A stretch of DNA of 35,495 nt from Pseudonocardia sp. TRM90224 (GCF_021245725.1 NZ_JAJGSX010000063.1:1-35495); one strand, 5' to 3'; shown: positions 15,154 through 23,526, counted from the stretch's first letter. Numbers and translations are program-made. Notes: a model not told the origin generated them from the letters alone.

Positions 15154-16101
15154 GTGTCCAGGCAGAGGCGCGACGCTCCCGCGTTCCTGGTGGTCCGTCC
15201 AGGCACGCCGGACGAGCGCCGGGTGCCGATCTTCGACCGGGTCTTCGTCGGGCGCGAGTGCGCCGGCATCGATCCCGATCAGCGGGTGCTCATCGACGAC
15301 CTCACGGCGTCCAGGATCCATTTCGAGGTCCGGATCGATCTCGACCGCAAAGCGGCGTACATCGTCGACACGAGCACGAACGGCACCTACGTCAACGGGG
15401 TCAGGCTGGCCCGCGCGTTGGCCGCCCCGCTGCGGCCGGGCGACTGGGTCACGGTGGGGGCCACCGAGTTCGAGTTCAGCTCCGACCTGTTCTTCGGGGT
15501 CGAGGCCGAAGGCGCCGGCGCGACGATGTCGCAGGTCAGCATGTCGGAGATGCTGATGGTGGTCGGCGACATCACGAGCTACTCCACGATCTCGCAGGTG
15601 ACGGCGAGCGAGGTCGTCGCGTCGAGCCTGCGGACCCTCTACGCGGAGCTGATGGACCAGCTCACCACCCATCGCGGCACGCTCAGCCACTACGCGGGCG
15701 ACGCCCTCTACGCCGTCTGGGAGACCGCCCACATCGCGACGGCCAACGAGCTGGCCGTCGACTTCGCGCTCGCGGCCGACGCCCGGGTCGCCGAGGTTGC
15801 CGCCGACCTGCCCCTGCGCGGCCCCCACGGCGAGCCCGTCACGATGGGCTGGGGTGTTGTGCTGGGCGTCGCCGCGGTCGTGACGCTGCCCAGCTCCGCC
15901 GTCAGCGTCGTGGGCGACGCCACCAACCTCGCGTTCCGCCTCTCCGGCCTCGCCGGCCGCGACGGGCGGGCGCCGGTGATCGTCGCGCAGTCGGCGCGGG
16001 AGGCCGTGGCGCACCTCTTCACCTGGGGCGAACCCGAGGACGTCCCGACCAAGGGGCGCAGCGGTGACGAGACCGTCTACCCGGTGTTCGGCAGGGTGTA
16101 G
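15154..16101 (+). CDS. FHA domain fused to class III adenylate/guanylate cyclase
   Basis: A 315-residue cytosolic protein. The FHA domain (about 10-105) shows GRE, SRIH and STNGTYVNG, the residues that hold phosphothreonine. The class III cyclase domain (about 130-300) keeps both metal aspartates (VVGDITSYS and YAGDALYAVW) and the transition-state Asn and Arg (GDATNLAFRLSG). The lysine that usually reads the adenine (K-x-x-GD) is replaced by His, so nucleotide preference is uncertain. It should make cAMP or cGMP when its FHA domain docks on a phosphorylated kinase or substrate. Four Ser/Thr kinases and three intact CNB-enzyme fusions lie within 16 kb. Confidence 0.85.
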   Translation: MSRQRRDAPAFLVVRPGTPDERRVPIFDRVFVGRECAGIDPDQRVLIDDLTASRIHFEVRIDLDRKAAYIVDTSTNGTYVNGVRLARALAAPLRPGDWVTVGATEFEFSSDLFFGVEAEGAGATMSQVSMSEMLMVVGDITSYSTISQVTASEVVASSLRTLYAELMDQLTTHRGTLSHYAGDALYAVWETAHIATANELAVDFALAADARVAEVAADLPLRGPHGEPVTMGWGVVLGVAAVVTLPSSAVSVVGDATNLAFRLSGLAGRDGRAPVIVAQSAREAVAHLFTWGEPEDVPTKGRSGDETVYPVFGRV

Positions 16102-16200
16102 TCGCCAAAGTTCAGCCGGGGTTGGGGAGGGCAGGAAAGCCACTTTCCTGCCCTGTGAGGGCCGGAAAGTGGCTGTCAGGTGAATCGCCGCATGCCCTGG

Positions 16201-16278
16201 GTCGACGTTGCACACCGTCGACACACGTCGCACGTGGCCGGCCATGTGCAACGCACACCCACGGTATGCGACGTCGAC
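16201..16278. repeat. 78-bp imperfect palindrome
   Basis: Two 39-base halves meet at GTGGCC|GGCCAT with no spacer. The outer 18 bases (GTCGACGTTGCACACCGT) pair with two mismatches and the inner ten (GCACGTGGCC) with one. The segment between is alternating CA/GT and pairs poorly. It lies inside the Family C inverted pair. Confidence 0.75.
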
Positions 16279-16312
16279 CCCACCCGGTCCCACGACGAGC
16301 CCGAGGTCGCCT

Positions 16313-16366
16313 CATGGAACCTTGTGGTTGATCCACAGGGCTGCGTGACAACCACACGGTTCCATG
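16313..16366. repeat. 54-bp palindrome with 18-bp arms
   Basis: Arms CATGGAACCTTGTGGTTG and its complement (one mismatch) flank an 18-base loop. It is the second structure nested within the Family C inverted pair and is unrelated in sequence to the other families here. Confidence 0.85.
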
Positions 16367-16468
16367 TGGCCTACGAAGCGGTCGGTCACCTGCCCCGGGG
16401 GTGCAGGTGGAGGGCCGGAAAGCCACTTTCCTGCCCTCACAGGGCCTGAAAGTGGCTTTCCTGCCCTC

Positions 16469-16520
16469 GCGTGCGCAACGCACGCATCCCAACCCCAACC
16501 CCAACCCCAGCCCCAGCCCC
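16469..16520 (-). repeat. Hairpin followed by a six-tract G-quadruplex candidate
   Basis: GCGTGCG-CAA-CGCACGC (16469-16485) is a perfect 7-bp stem. Directly after it are six C-runs with a 6-bp period, CCCAACCCCAACCCCAACCC then CCCCAG repeats (16488-16520). On the minus strand these are six G-tracts with 2-base loops, a strong G-quadruplex pattern. It lies downstream of the aldehyde dehydrogenase gene on its coding strand. Confidence 0.8.
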
Positions 16521-16706
16521 AGCACGGCCCGGGTCGGTGAGGTCGCCGCTGCCGGCTCTGAGCTACCGGCGACGTCCCCGCGGATGCGTGCGCACGGCAC
16601 TCCCGACCGCCCGGCGGGCCGGGCCGCGCCCAGCACGGATTCACATCCCTCGTGGCGGCCCGGAGGGTCATGGCGGACTTTCCTGCCCTCGGGGCACGTG
16701 CGGCCC

Positions 16707-18488
16707 CTACACCCCCGTCGCGGCCGGGTCGCGGTACTCGGCCATCCGCTTCGTGTTCACCAGGTTCCGCCAAGTGACGTTGTCGGTGGTCGAGTTGCCC
16801 CCGAACGTCCCGCAGCCGAGCGTGAGCGACGGCTCCAGCCCCGTCGTGAGTCCGACGACACCCTGCGCGCCCGGCGAGTTGACCAGGATCCGGCTCGCCG
16901 GCATCGCCGCGGCGAAGCGGGCGGCGCGGTCGTGGTCGGCCGTGTGGACGATCGCGGTGTGCCCGTTGCCCATCTTGTGGATCAGGTCGAGCGACAGGCC
17001 CAGCGCCTCGTCGTCGCCCCGCACGGTGAACATCGACAGGAACGGGCCCATCTTCTCCGCGGTCAGCGGGCTGGCCAGGTCGGGCTCGGCCGGGATGACG
17101 ATCAGCTTGATCGGATAGGGCCGCTCGACCCCGATGAACGACGCCAGCAACGCAGCGGCCTGGCCCATCACCTGCGGACGGAAGCCGCGCCCGTCGTCGG
17201 TGAGCGCCGCGGTGAGGAACCTGGTGCGCTCGTCGGCGTCGAGCACCGCGGCGCCGCTGGCCTGCAGCGCGGCGACGAACGGCGCGCGGACGGCGTCGTC
17301 GACGACGAGGTTGTGCTCCGCCCCGCAGATCAGCCCGTGGTCGAACGACTTGCTGACCACCACCTTCGCCGCGGCCGCCACCGGGTCGGCGTCGGCGGCG
17401 ATCCACGCCGGCGCGTTGCCGGAGCCGACGCCGATCGCCGGCGTGCCGGAGCGGTATGCGGCCCGGACCATGCCCGGCCCGCCGGTCGCGAGCACGAGCC
17501 CGACGTCGGGGTGCGACATGAACCTTGCCGTCCGCTGCCGGCTGGCCCGGCTGCGCACGACCTGCACCAGGTCCGCAGGTGCCCCCGCGGCCGCGAGCGC
17601 CGGCTCGACGATCTGCAGCAACGCGTCCGCGAGCGGCAGGCAGACCCGGTGGAACGACAGGATCAGCGCGTTGCGCCCCTTGAGCGCGCTCAGCGTCTTG
17701 AACACGGCGGTGGCGATCGGGTTGGTCACCGGGATGATCCCGAACACGACCCCGACCGGCGCCGCGATCGGCGTGACGCCCACATCGGACGCCGCCGTCA
17801 TCGGCCCGTGCGCCGTCTGGCCGACGAGCCGCTGGAAGATCCCGAGCGACGCGACGGTGTTCTTGATCGTCTTGTCCGCGACGTCGCCGAGGTGCGTGGC
17901 TTCGACGGTCGCCTTGGCAAGGTCCTCCGCCTGCGCCGCCACGGCCGTCGCGATCTGCTCCAGCAGCGCGTCGACCCGCTCCTCTGGCCAGTCGGCGAAC
18001 GCCTCTGCCGCGACCTTCGCGGTGTGCACCATGCTCTCCACCTCGGGGTCGTGCCCGTCGGACGCGAGGTGCTCCGCGAGCCGGCCCGTCGTCGCGCGCA
18101 GCCTCGCCGCGGCATCACCCGCGAGGGTGCGCAGCACGTCCACCGCGAGCCGCGGGTGCTCCTCCACCAGCCGCGCCAGCGCCGCGGCGCTCAGCCGCCG
18201 CCCTTCGACGTCGGTCTCGGCGGTGGCGTGCAGTGAGCGCGGGCTGCCGTCGAGCAGGCTCAGCTCGCCGAGCACCTGCCCCGCCTCGGCGTAGGCGACG
18301 GTCGCCTCGGTGTCCACCTCGTCGAACGGGACGTCGAGCCGCACCAGCCCGGAGTCGATCAGGTAGCAGCCGTCGCCGTCGGCGCCCGCGTCGAAGATCC
18401 GGCTCCCGGCCGTGAACTTCACCGGTTCCAGGTATCCGGCCAGCACCTCCTGCAGCTGCGGCGGCAGTGCTTTCAACGGCCCGGCCAT
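16707..18488 (-). CDS. CNB domain fused to an acylating (CoA-dependent) aldehyde dehydrogenase
   Basis: A 593-residue cytosolic protein. The N terminus (about 15-135) is a cyclic-nucleotide-binding domain with phosphate-binding cassette LGELSLLDGSPRS, keeping Glu and Arg. From about 150 it is an aldehyde dehydrogenase of the AdhE/EutE acylating group: GVVFGIIPVTNPIATAVFKT for the cofactor loop, SFDHGLICGAEHN with catalytic Cys388, and a C-terminal LGCGTFGGNSTTDNVTW that is typical of AdhE-type enzymes. The reaction would be aldehyde plus CoA plus NAD to acyl-CoA. The CNB fusion suggests control by cAMP or cGMP. Its ATG lies 16 bases inside the preceding oxidoreductase gene. It is the last gene of the CNB operon. 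Confidence 0.85.
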   Translation of the reverse strand: MAGPLKALPPQLQEVLAGYLEPVKFTAGSRIFDAGADGDGCYLIDSGLVRLDVPFDEVDTEATVAYAEAGQVLGELSLLDGSPRSLHATAETDVEGRRLSAAALARLVEEHPRLAVDVLRTLAGDAAARLRATTGRLAEHLASDGHDPEVESMVHTAKVAAEAFADWPEERVDALLEQIATAVAAQAEDLAKATVEATHLGDVADKTIKNTVASLGIFQRLVGQTAHGPMTAASDVGVTPIAAPVGVVFGIIPVTNPIATAVFKTLSALKGRNALILSFHRVCLPLADALLQIVEPALAAAGAPADLVQVVRSRASRQRTARFMSHPDVGLVLATGGPGMVRAAYRSGTPAIGVGSGNAPAWIAADADPVAAAAKVVVSKSFDHGLICGAEHNLVVDDAVRAPFVAALQASGAAVLDADERTRFLTAALTDDGRGFRPQVMGQAAALLASFIGVERPYPIKLIVIPAEPDLASPLTAEKMGPFLSMFTVRGDDEALGLSLDLIHKMGNGHTAIVHTADHDRAARFAAAMPASRILVNSPGAQGVVGLTTGLEPSLTLGCGTFGGNSTTDNVTWRNLVNTKRMAEYRDPAATGV

Positions 18489-20122
18489 CGGCCCGGCGGG
18501 GTCGCCTGCTGCGGTCCGCGCCGCAGCTGCGCACCCACCTCGGGCAGCGCCGCGGAGAGCGTGGTCGCGACGTCACGGCCGAGCGAGAGCACCTCGACGC
18601 GGGTGACCGCCCGGACGGTCGCGTTGCGCCGCACGGCGTCGAACACGGCGAGCTCGCCGAAGTGCGTGCCCGGCCCCACCGTCGCCACCTGGCGCAACGT
18701 CCCGTCCTCGGCGGCCTTGAGCACCTCCGCCTCACCCCGGACGACGACGTAGAGCCGGTTGCCGATCTCACCCTCGCCCACGATGTCCTGGCCGGGCTCG
18801 AACAGCTCGCGGCGCACGGCCCGCGGCTCGTCGTGCTGCAGCTGCGCGACGTCGCGGCCGATGATCGGGGTGGTCGCCCAGTCGAAGACCATCCGCAGCC
18901 GTCGCCCCGGCGAGGGCAGGAAGTACAGCAGGAACAGCCGCCAGACGATCCACGCAGGGAAGCCGGAGATCGGCACGCCGCGGACGTGCGCGACCGCGCG
19001 GCGTTTGCCCAGCGCGCACGCGTCACCGAGCTCGGTGAAGCGGTACGGCTTGGGCTCCTGCCCGCGCAGCGCGCGCAGGATGTTGCCGCCGATGCGCCAT
19101 CCGGTGGCCATGGCGAAGATCGCCAGCGGCGGGTTCGTGCCGCCCTGCGGGTGCGGCACGGCCGCGCAGTCGCCGCCCGCCCATACGTTCGGGACGGGTG
19201 CGCCGCCGGCGTCGACGACGTGCACGAACTCGTCGGTGCTCAGCCGCCCCCGGCCGTCCTTGGCGAACGGCATCGCCTCCACCAGCGGCGACTGCGACGT
19301 GCCCGTCGAGGAGATCATCGTCCGAGACGGGATCCGCTCGCCGTCGTCGAGGACGATGTCGCTGGCGGTGGCGGCCTCGACCCGGCGCCCGAGCCGCAGC
19401 TCGATGCCGGTGCGCTGCTCGACGTGGCGCTGCGCCCAGCGCTGCAGGCGCGGGTGGCGGACCTCCAGCTCGCCGAGCAGCCGGTCGCCGGAGTGCACGA
19501 GCACCATCCGGATCTCGCCGGGATCGATGGTCGGGAACTCGTGGCGGGTGAGCCCGCGCAGGTAGTCGTCCATCTCGGTGATGACCTCGACGCCGCCGTA
19601 GTTCCCACCCGCGACGACGAACGTGAGCAGCCGGCGCCGCTCCTGCGGGTCGGTCTCGATGGCGGCCATCTCCATCATCCCGATGAGGTGGTTGCGGGCG
19701 CGCAACGCGTCGGAGTAGCCGCGCAGGATCAGCGCGTGCTCCCGCAGGCCCGGGTAGCGCTCGACGTCGTCGCGCGAGCCGAGCCCGACGACGAGGTGGT
19801 CGAACGGCACCTCCTGCTGGCGACCGTCGAGCCGCCTGCTGGTGGTGACGATCTTGCGTTCGAGATCGACCGACTCGATGTCGGCGTGGTGGAACGTGGC
19901 CGGCGCGAAGACCCTGCGGGCGGGGGAGATGATCTGGCCCGGCTGGATGCGTCCGCACAGCATCTCGCTGACGAAGCCGTGGAAGGTGTGGAAGTTGTCG
20001 CGGCTGATCACCGTGACGTCGACCTCCTGCGCTCTGATCGCCCGCTTCAAGGCGCGGACCAGCCACAATGCGACGTAACCACCGCCGAGGCACACCACCC
20101 TGGGGATCTGCTGACCGGTCAT
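18473..20122 (-). CDS. NDH-2-like FAD oxidoreductase with C-terminal CNB domain
   Basis: A 549-residue protein. The first dinucleotide fold is RVVCLGGGYVALWLVRAL (about 8-25), the second VVAGGNYGGVEVITEM (about 168-183), and the FAD-closing motif is VWAGGDCAAVPHPQGG. After this comes a hydrophobic, amphipathic stretch (AWIVWRLFLLYFLPSPGRRL) as in the membrane-docking tail of type II NADH dehydrogenases. The last 110 residues are a CNB domain with an intact cassette HFGELAVFDAVRRNATVRA. It probably passes electrons from NAD(P)H to quinone at the inner face of the membrane, with nucleotide-controlled activity. Its ATG overlaps the patatin stop by one base (TGATG). The long open frame upstream of 20122 is a shadow of the patatin gene. 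Confidence 0.85.
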   Translation of the reverse strand: MTGQQIPRVVCLGGGYVALWLVRALKRAIRAQEVDVTVISRDNFHTFHGFVSEMLCGRIQPGQIISPARRVFAPATFHHADIESVDLERKIVTTSRRLDGRQQEVPFDHLVVGLGSRDDVERYPGLREHALILRGYSDALRARNHLIGMMEMAAIETDPQERRRLLTFVVAGGNYGGVEVITEMDDYLRGLTRHEFPTIDPGEIRMVLVHSGDRLLGELEVRHPRLQRWAQRHVEQRTGIELRLGRRVEAATASDIVLDDGERIPSRTMISSTGTSQSPLVEAMPFAKDGRGRLSTDEFVHVVDAGGAPVPNVWAGGDCAAVPHPQGGTNPPLAIFAMATGWRIGGNILRALRGQEPKPYRFTELGDACALGKRRAVAHVRGVPISGFPAWIVWRLFLLYFLPSPGRRLRMVFDWATTPIIGRDVAQLQHDEPRAVRRELFEPGQDIVGEGEIGNRLYVVVRGEAEVLKAAEDGTLRQVATVGPGTHFGELAVFDAVRRNATVRAVTRVEVLSLGRDVATTLSAALPEVGAQLRRGPQQATPPGRWPGR

Positions 20123-21918
20123 CAGTGCCTCCTTGCCGCGCCGGCGGGTGCCCCGCTGCGTGGTTCCTGGATGTCGGGTCCGCCGGAGGCGGAAGAGGAA
20201 AGGGCAGAGGGGGAGTGGAGTGCGGCGATGCGCTCGATCGCGGCCTCGGTGGCCCGTCGGCCCGCCGTGACGGCGGCTTCGAAGCGTTCCCAGTCGAGCA
20301 GGCCGATGTCGGCGAGCTCCGGCGTGATCAGCACCTTGGCCAGCTGGCGCGTGACGCCCGCACCTTGGTGGGCGGCGAGCCCGGAGGCCGCGGCGAGGGT
20401 CTCGATGACGCTCGGCAGCGGCGGGGGTGGTGCGCCTGGGGTGCCGGGCGCGCACAGGCGGCGCATGACGTCGACCGCGAGGACGGGCCCGTCGCCGTCG
20501 GCGAGCATGACGTCCACCGGGAGGTTGTTGACGATCCCGCCGTCGACGAGCAGCCGGCCTTGGAACCGGCGCGGCGGGGCGAGACCGGGCAGCGAGATGC
20601 TGGCCGCGACGACGTCGCTGACCGGCCCTTCCCGGTGCGCGACGGCCTCTCCGGCGGCGAGGTCGCACGAGATCCCGAACCAGCTCGTCGCCAGCTCCTC
20701 GACGGCCACCGTCCCGAAGACGCCGCGCAGCATGCGTTCGCCGCGGCGTCCGCGGATCAAGGCGTGGCGGGGGACGGTGTAGTCGGAGAACGGCCGCCGC
20801 TGCACGACCTCCCGCCGCATCCGGGCGGTGATCGCCGCGGCGTTGCGCCCGGTCGCGGCGAGCGCGCTCACGAAGGCGCCCATGCTGGTGCCGCCGAGCC
20901 GGTCGACGGGGATCCGGGCGTCCTCCAGCGCGGCCAGCACGCCGAGGTGGGCCAGCCCGCGCGCGCCGCCGCCGGAGAGCACGAGCCCGACCGACGTCCC
21001 GACCGTTCGGCGGGCAGCGCGCGCCAGGTCGCCGGCGAAGCGCGGCCCCACCCGCAGCCAGTGGTGCCCGCGGCAGCGGCCCCGCCACGCCGCGAGGTCC
21101 GCAGTGCGCGGCACGTCCGTGACCAGCCCGATGTCCCACGTGGAGGGCATGTCGGGGTGGTCGCGCAGGCCGACCGGGCCGGGCCGGGTGAGCACGAGCG
21201 CGCGGTCGGCCTGGCGCAGCGCGAACCGGGTCCACACCAACCCGGTCCCAGCCGCGATGGGCGAGGTGTCCGTGACCAGCACGACGAGCTCGCAGTCGCG
21301 TTCCGCACGCTCGACGCGCTCCGCCCAAGCGCCCCCGCCGGGCTCGCCGACGGCCGCCTCGTCGAGCACGACCACCCGCTCGGGACGCGGCCATGCCGCG
21401 CGCAGCGCCTCCGCGGCTGGACGCGTCGGGATGCCCGCGTCCAGCGATGCGACCGCAACCACCGCGACCCGCCGCCCCATCGGCTGAGCGGGGGTGGCGA
21501 GCGCGGCGAGGCGTTGCGCAAGGGCCCTGGTGAGCTCCCGCGCGAACGGCGGGTCGGCCAGCAACTCGGCGAACCTGCCCCGCGCGACGCCGACCAGCTC
21601 GGAGTCGCGCACCGCCCGCACCGTCGCCGTGCGCGCGCCGCCGGTCAGCAGCGCCGTCTCGCCGACCATCGCGCCGCGGCCGAGCGCCGCGAGGAACGTC
21701 TCGTCGGTGCCGTTCGAGCGGGTCACCTCGAGCCGCCCCGAGACCACGACGTACAGCGAGTCGCCGGGCTCGCCCTCCCGGAAGAGGACCTCGCCGGCAC
21801 TGAGCCGCACGACGGTGGCGGTGGCCACGATCCGGGGCAGCATCGCGGGGTCGACGTCGGCGAAGAGCGGCACGTCGGCGAGGAGCTCCGCGACACCGTG
21901 CGTCCGTTCCGGGGGCAT
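20122..21918 (-). CDS. CNB-patatin phospholipase (NTE-like)
   Basis: A 598-residue protein with the domain order of neuropathy target esterase. A CNB domain (about 12-130, cassette MVGETALLTGGARTATVRA) is followed by a Rossmann-like linker (about 145-285). The patatin lipase domain follows (about 300-480) with oxyanion loop GGGARGLAHLG, nucleophile elbow GTSMGAF and DGG triad end VDGGIVNN. The Ser-Asp dyad is intact. The family cleaves acyl chains from phospholipids or lysophospholipids at the membrane. AAAGGAG stands seven bases before the ATG, which fixes the start. It is the first gene of the CNB operon, and its promoter gap carries the GTAG-N4-CTAC dyad shared with two other promoter regions. 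Confidence 0.9.
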   Translation of the reverse strand: MPPERTHGVAELLADVPLFADVDPAMLPRIVATATVVRLSAGEVLFREGEPGDSLYVVVSGRLEVTRSNGTDETFLAALGRGAMVGETALLTGGARTATVRAVRDSELVGVARGRFAELLADPPFARELTRALAQRLAALATPAQPMGRRVAVVAVASLDAGIPTRPAAEALRAAWPRPERVVVLDEAAVGEPGGGAWAERVERAERDCELVVLVTDTSPIAAGTGLVWTRFALRQADRALVLTRPGPVGLRDHPDMPSTWDIGLVTDVPRTADLAAWRGRCRGHHWLRVGPRFAGDLARAARRTVGTSVGLVLSGGGARGLAHLGVLAALEDARIPVDRLGGTSMGAFVSALAATGRNAAAITARMRREVVQRRPFSDYTVPRHALIRGRRGERMLRGVFGTVAVEELATSWFGISCDLAAGEAVAHREGPVSDVVAASISLPGLAPPRRFQGRLLVDGGIVNNLPVDVMLADGDGPVLAVDVMRRLCAPGTPGAPPPPLPSVIETLAAASGLAAHQGAGVTRQLAKVLITPELADIGLLDWERFEAAVTAGRRATEAAIERIAALHSPSALSSSASGGPDIQEPRSGAPAGAARRH

Positions 21919-21982
21919 GTCAGCTCCTTTCGGCTGCTCACGGGTGGTCCGGCCGATGATGGGCGCCGCGGCGGGGGAGCAA

Positions 21983-22002
21983 ATGCGTAGCGGACTACTC
22001 GT
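21983..22002. promoter_or_regulatory. Shared dyad, copy 1 (CNB operon / kinase promoter gap)
   Basis: Read towards the patatin gene the site is ACGAGTAG-TCCG-CTACGCAT. All 16 bases outside the central four are identical to the site at 31031-31050, in the same orientation to its minus-strand gene. The core GTAG-N4-CTAC also recurs at 23515-23526. It lies in the 118-bp gap between the divergent patatin and kinase genes, so it could act on both. Confidence 0.65.
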
Positions 22003-22036
22003 TTCGGACGGGGCGGAGCAGCGCAGCATCGGTCAT

Positions 22037-23476
22037 ATGGAGCAGTTCGGGCCTTACCGGATCACTGCGCTGCTGGGCCGCGGGGGGATGGGCGAGGTCT
22101 ACCGCGCCCACGACGCCGAGACCGACCGCGTCGTCGCACTCAAGCTGCTGCGTCCCGATTTCACCTCGGACGCCGAGTACACGGCCCGCTTCCGCCGCGA
22201 ATGCCGCAGCGCGGCGAAGCTGAGCGAAGCGCACGTCGTCCCGATCCACCGGTTCGGTGAGATCGACGGCCGCCTCTACCTGGACATGCGGCTGGTCAGT
22301 GGCACCGACCTGGCCAAGTGGCTGCGGGCGAACGGGCCGCTCCCCCCGGAAGTGGCGGTGGCCGTCGTCAGCCAGGTGGCCTCGGCGCTGGACGCCGCGC
22401 ACGCCGAAGGGCTCGTGCACCGCGACGTCAAGCCGTCGAACCTGCTGCTCTCCGGCACCGACGGGAACATGATCGACACCTCGACGGTCTTCGTGTACCT
22501 GCTCGACTTCGGGGTCGCGCGGCCCAGCGCGGACGCGCCCGACGCCGTGCAGCTGACCAGGGCAGGCACCGTGCCCGGCTCGCCGAACTACGTCGCTCCG
22601 GAGCGGTTCAGCGGGGTCGAGGGCGACCCGCGGGCCGACGTCTACTCCCTCGCGTGCGTGCTGTTCGAGATACTCACCGGCCGCACCCCGTTCACCGGCG
22701 ACCTCCCGGCCCTGATGGGCGCGCACCTGCAGAAGCCGCCGCCGCGCCCGAGCGCGGTGCGCGGCGGCGTGCCGCCCGGCTTCGACGCCGTCGTCGCGAA
22801 GGGCATGGCGAAGGACCCGGAGCAGCGGTACACGACGGCGGGGGAGCTGGCCAGCGCGGCGCGCGGGGTGCTCGGCATCACGGGCCCGCAGAACGCCGCC
22901 ACCGTGATGGGCGGCCGCCGGGCCGCGGTTGCGGCTGCCCGTACGGTCCAGCCACCGTCCCCGCGCGCGGCGGTCACCGGGCCGCCCGCCGACGGCGTCA
23001 CCATGCGGTTCGGCCCGGGGGTCACCGCGCCGCCCCCGGCTGCAACACCGGCTGCGCCCAAGACGCGCAAGCGACGGCGTCGCCTCGGTCGGGTGATCCT
23101 CAACAGCCTCGTCACCGGCCTGCTCCTGGCTGCCGTGATCTTCTACCTGGTGCAGCGCGACACCGGAGAGGTGCACGTCGTCGGCGCGACGGCGACGGCA
23201 GCCGAACCCGGCAAGGCGTGCGACGTGACCGTCGACGTCGTCGGGACGATCCGGACGAACGGCGAACCGGGCTCGGTGACGGTGGAATGGTTGCGCAGCG
23301 ACGGGGAGGGCACCGGACCGATGACGCAGGTCGTCGCCGCCGGCGCCACCAGCACCGACGTGCACCTGCTCTGGACGTTGAGCGGCAAGGGCCGGTATCC
23401 GGCGACCGCCACGCTCAAGATCCTCGAACCGGACCCGCTGCAGGCGGAGGCGGAGTTCACCTACGACTGTGGCTGA
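22037..23476 (+). CDS. Receptor-type Ser/Thr protein kinase
   Basis: A 479-residue membrane kinase. The kinase domain (about 5-265) is complete: Gly loop LLGRGGMGEVYRA, ATP lysine in VALKLL, catalytic HRDVKPSN, DFG and YVAPER. A Pro/Ala-rich juxtamembrane linker follows, then a basic stop RKRRRR and one membrane helix (about 352-372). The outside domain of about 100 residues starts and ends with a cysteine (CDVTVDV...YDCG) and looks like an Ig-type beta sandwich. It diverges from the CNB operon and shares its regulatory gap. The ATG at 22037 begins right at the kinase fold; no ribosome site is visible, and an in-frame ATG at 21983 sits inside the dyad. Confidence 0.9.
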   Translation: MEQFGPYRITALLGRGGMGEVYRAHDAETDRVVALKLLRPDFTSDAEYTARFRRECRSAAKLSEAHVVPIHRFGEIDGRLYLDMRLVSGTDLAKWLRANGPLPPEVAVAVVSQVASALDAAHAEGLVHRDVKPSNLLLSGTDGNMIDTSTVFVYLLDFGVARPSADAPDAVQLTRAGTVPGSPNYVAPERFSGVEGDPRADVYSLACVLFEILTGRTPFTGDLPALMGAHLQKPPPRPSAVRGGVPPGFDAVVAKGMAKDPEQRYTTAGELASAARGVLGITGPQNAATVMGGRRAAVAAARTVQPPSPRAAVTGPPADGVTMRFGPGVTAPPPAATPAAPKTRKRRRRLGRVILNSLVTGLLLAAVIFYLVQRDTGEVHVVGATATAAEPGKACDVTVDVVGTIRTNGEPGSVTVEWLRSDGEGTGPMTQVVAAGATSTDVHLLWTLSGKGRYPATATLKILEPDPLQAEAEFTYDCG

Positions 23477-23480
23477 AAGG

Positions 23481-23526
23481 GTAGATTTCCCTACCGAAAA
23501 GTACACGATTTCGGGTAGGCAACTAC
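23481..23526. promoter_or_regulatory. Shared dyad, copy 3, plus a neighbouring dyad
   Basis: GTAG-GCAA-CTAC (23515-23526) followed by TCT matches the core of the sites at 21983 and 31031, with less conserved flanks. GTAG-ATTTCC-CTAC (23481-23494) lies 20 bases before it. Both are in the 87-bp gap before the FAD protein gene. TACTCT at 23524-23529 could double as a -10 element. Confidence 0.5.

Larger units (their letters stand above)
16128..16467. repeat. Family C inverted pair: 47-bp arms flanking two more palindromes
   Basis: Arms 16128-16174 and 16421-16467 are inverted copies matching at 44 of 47 positions. Each arm is itself made of hairpins. The left one starts with the perfect stem GGGCAGGAAAG-CCA-CTTTCCTGCCC (16129-16153). 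Near the right arm, 16412-16436 and 16442-16466 form the same stem with one and two mismatches. Another partial copy of the ACTTTCCTGCCCT end is at 16677-16689. The structure occupies the 605-bp gap between the convergent cyclase and aldehyde dehydrogenase genes. No open frame with protein-like character is inside it, so it is not a transposase-bearing element. It resembles a REP or MITE-like unit. Confidence 0.85.

Noticed and set aside
16488..16520. Telomere-like CCCCAA repeats marking a linear chromosome end
   Set aside because: Only six short tracts within an ordinary gene gap between intact genes; actinobacterial telomeres are not of this type. Kept as a G-quadruplex candidate.
20123..21394. 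Long upstream extension of the NDH-2-like gene on the minus strand
   Set aside because: It is an Arg/Ala-rich shadow of the patatin gene; the true start at 20122 overlaps the patatin stop and begins the FAD fold.
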